64,000 nucleotides of DNA from Moritella viscosa (lineage in GTDB: Bacteria > Pseudomonadota > Gammaproteobacteria > Enterobacterales > Moritellaceae), in the NCBI GenBank assembly GCA_000953735.1, contig LN554852.1:2119846-2183845 (forward strand), in the 5' to 3' direction. The notes below the pieces were generated by a model. It had not been told where the DNA came from. It saw nothing but the letters and a program-made list of their open reading frames with translations, and searched no databases. A program made the position numbers and the translations under genes. Of this stretch, positions 62,789 through 64,000 are shown in pieces (position 1 is the first letter of the stretch; every line of letters starts with the position of its first letter).

Positions 62789-63988
62789 ATGATATCTATT
62801 TTAGGCATAATAGTGATCCTATTAACGGCGTATTTCAGCTCTAACAATCGCCGCAATATCCCACTAAGAACTGTCTCGCTAGCGTTTACATTACAGATCT
62901 CGTTTGCTTTCATTGTATTATATTTTCCAGCAGGAAAAGACGCATTAAATGGCTTTAGTGCAGGTGTATCAAACGTGATTGATTATGGCCAGGAGGGTAT
63001 ATCGTTCTTATTTGGTAGTTTAGTTGAAGGAAACTTTGTATTTGCTATCAATGTATTAGGTATTATTGTGTTCTTCTCTGCGTTAATTTCAGCGCTGTAT
63101 CATATTGGCTTTATGCCGAAGATGATTAACATTGTTGGTGGTGGTTTACAGAAATTATTAGGCACTGGCCGCGCAGAATCGTTAGCGGCAACGGCAAACA
63201 TTTTTGTTGGTATGGTTGAAGCGCCTTTAGTGGTTAAACCGTATTTAAAAGGTATGAGTGATTCGCAGTTCTTTGCTGTGATGACTTGCGGTCTAGCGTC
63301 TGTTGCTGGTGGCACACTCGTGGGTTACGCGATGATCGGTGTTGAGATCAAATACCTTGTTGCGGCATCATTTATGTCTGCACCTGCTGGTTTGTTAATG
63401 GCGAAATTTTTGTTCCCGCCATCAACAGATAAACTAAGCGATGATGAAATCACTAAAGTTGAATTACCGCGCGCAACAAACGTGGTTGAAGCCCTTGCTG
63501 ACGGTGCAATGGCTGGTTTAAGTATGGCAACTGCGATTGGTGCTACCTTGTTAGCGTTTGTCGGTGTTATCGCGTTACTGAATGGTATGTTAGGTGGTAT
63601 TGGCAATTGGTTTAATCTAACATTAAGCTTTGAAATCATTCTAGGTTATGTGTTTGCTCCTGTCGCTTGGTTGATTGGTGTACCATGGAATGAAGCGATT
63701 GTTGCAGGTTCGCTGATTGGTAATAAGATCGTCGTAAATGAGTTTGTAGCGTTTATTCAGTTGATGGAAGTAAAAGATCAATTAAGTGAACATTCACAAG
63801 CGATTATTACCTTTGCATTGTGTGGTTTTGCTAATATCAGTACTATGGCTATCTTAATTGGTGGTTTAGGCAGTATGATCCCTGAACGTCGTCAATTTAT
63901 TGCTAAACATGGCTTCCGCGCCATCTTTGCTGGTGTGCTAGCTAATTTGATGAGCGCTGCGATTGCTGGTGTGATGTTAAGTTTATAA
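62789..63988 (+). CDS. NupC family nucleoside transporter
   Basis: 399 residues from the ATG at 62789; an upstream extension of 19 codons is less like the family. Concentrative nucleoside transporter features: LFGSLVEGNFVFAINVLGIIVFFS, read in parts, ALYHIGFMPKMINIVGGGLQKLLGTGRAESL, then NIFVGMVEAPLVVKPYLKGMS (the EAPL motif in the binding site), GVPWNEAIVAGSLIGNKIVVNEFVAF and ALCGFANISTMAILIGGLG. It takes up nucleosides with H+ or Na+. The divergence from the LysR regulator is codirectional, with 218 bp between. Confidence 0.93.
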   Translation: MISILGIIVILLTAYFSSNNRRNIPLRTVSLAFTLQISFAFIVLYFPAGKDALNGFSAGVSNVIDYGQEGISFLFGSLVEGNFVFAINVLGIIVFFSALISALYHIGFMPKMINIVGGGLQKLLGTGRAESLAATANIFVGMVEAPLVVKPYLKGMSDSQFFAVMTCGLASVAGGTLVGYAMIGVEIKYLVAASFMSAPAGLLMAKFLFPPSTDKLSDDEITKVELPRATNVVEALADGAMAGLSMATAIGATLLAFVGVIALLNGMLGGIGNWFNLTLSFEIILGYVFAPVAWLIGVPWNEAIVAGSLIGNKIVVNEFVAFIQLMEVKDQLSEHSQAIITFALCGFANISTMAILIGGLGSMIPERRQFIAKHGFRAIFAGVLANLMSAAIAGVMLSL

Positions 63989-64000
63989 TTAATCGTTAAT

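Noticed and set aside
1-64000. tRNA, rRNA and CRISPR arrays
   Set aside because: No cloverleaf with the usual TTCGA arm, no rRNA-like segment and no regularly spaced repeats with unique spacers were seen on either strand. The integration site is a protein gene, not a tRNA.

Overview
The window looks like chromosome from an AT-rich marine gammaproteobacterium, most like Moritella or a relative among the Alteromonadales/Vibrionales. This is inferred from the gene set (MATE pump, Fe-ADH, MurQ, ExeM-type nuclease, GlyGly-CTERM protease, NupC) and codon use, not from a search. A temperate siphovirus prophage of about 38.4 kb, roughly 5.87 to 44.24 kb, interrupts it.

Left flank (1-5.9 kb): MATE efflux pump, iron-containing alcohol dehydrogenase, FKBP-type isomerase, ThpR RNA phosphodiesterase, MurQ etherase and the first half of a secreted nuclease gene of the ExeM type. 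The second half of that nuclease lies at 44.24-45.6 kb. A large serine integrase gene sits just inside the right junction, so the phage recombined into the nuclease reading frame and split it.

Prophage left part (6-21.5 kb): a mosaic of small, mostly unrecognised genes in changing orientation, with several long gene-free stretches. Recognisable are a DUF3846-like protein, a stand-alone Hin-type HTH, a protein built of MORN-like repeats, an HTH protein behind a cluster of AAATACACTG repeats, a three-gene overlapping membrane module, a PD-(D/E)XK-like nuclease followed by a T4 endonuclease VII homologue, a PIN_8 protein, a probable one-piece spanin, an IS3-family remnant, two minus-strand gene pairs that look like accessory or defence cargo, and an HNH nuclease next to the terminase.

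Prophage right part (21.5-42.5 kb): an orderly HK97/lambda-type late operon of small and large terminase, portal, protease, capsid, connectors, tail tube, a G/GT chaperone pair made by a -1 frameshift at A AAA AAC, tape measure, distal tail proteins, an NlpC/P60-like protein, a 1819-residue J-like tip protein and a collagen-like appendage. I recognise no CI-type repressor, replication gene or endolysin.

The most striking thing is not one gene. Several phage genes are preceded by stem-loops that bury their Shine-Dalgarno sequence, with an AT-rich TAAATA-type loop. The clearest are at the endonuclease VII gene and at 33.3 kb, each with a perfect 10-bp stem. The layout recalls the T4 genes (49 among them) whose early transcripts are kept untranslated by such a hairpin while a late promoter inside it gives translatable mRNA. 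Related leaders occur at other phage genes.

Right flank (44.2-64 kb): the second half of the nuclease, a PAS-GGDEF diguanylate cyclase, a lipoprotein alkaline phosphatase, a fadD broken by an apparent 16-bp deletion, a giant M4 metalloprotease with calcium-binding repeats and a GlyGly-CTERM, an unusual FAD monooxygenase with an N-terminal DnaJ-like zinc ribbon, YbjQ and YkgJ family proteins, a PhyH-type dioxygenase, a secreted zinc phospholipase C/P1-nuclease-like protein, a LysR regulator and a NupC nucleoside transporter.
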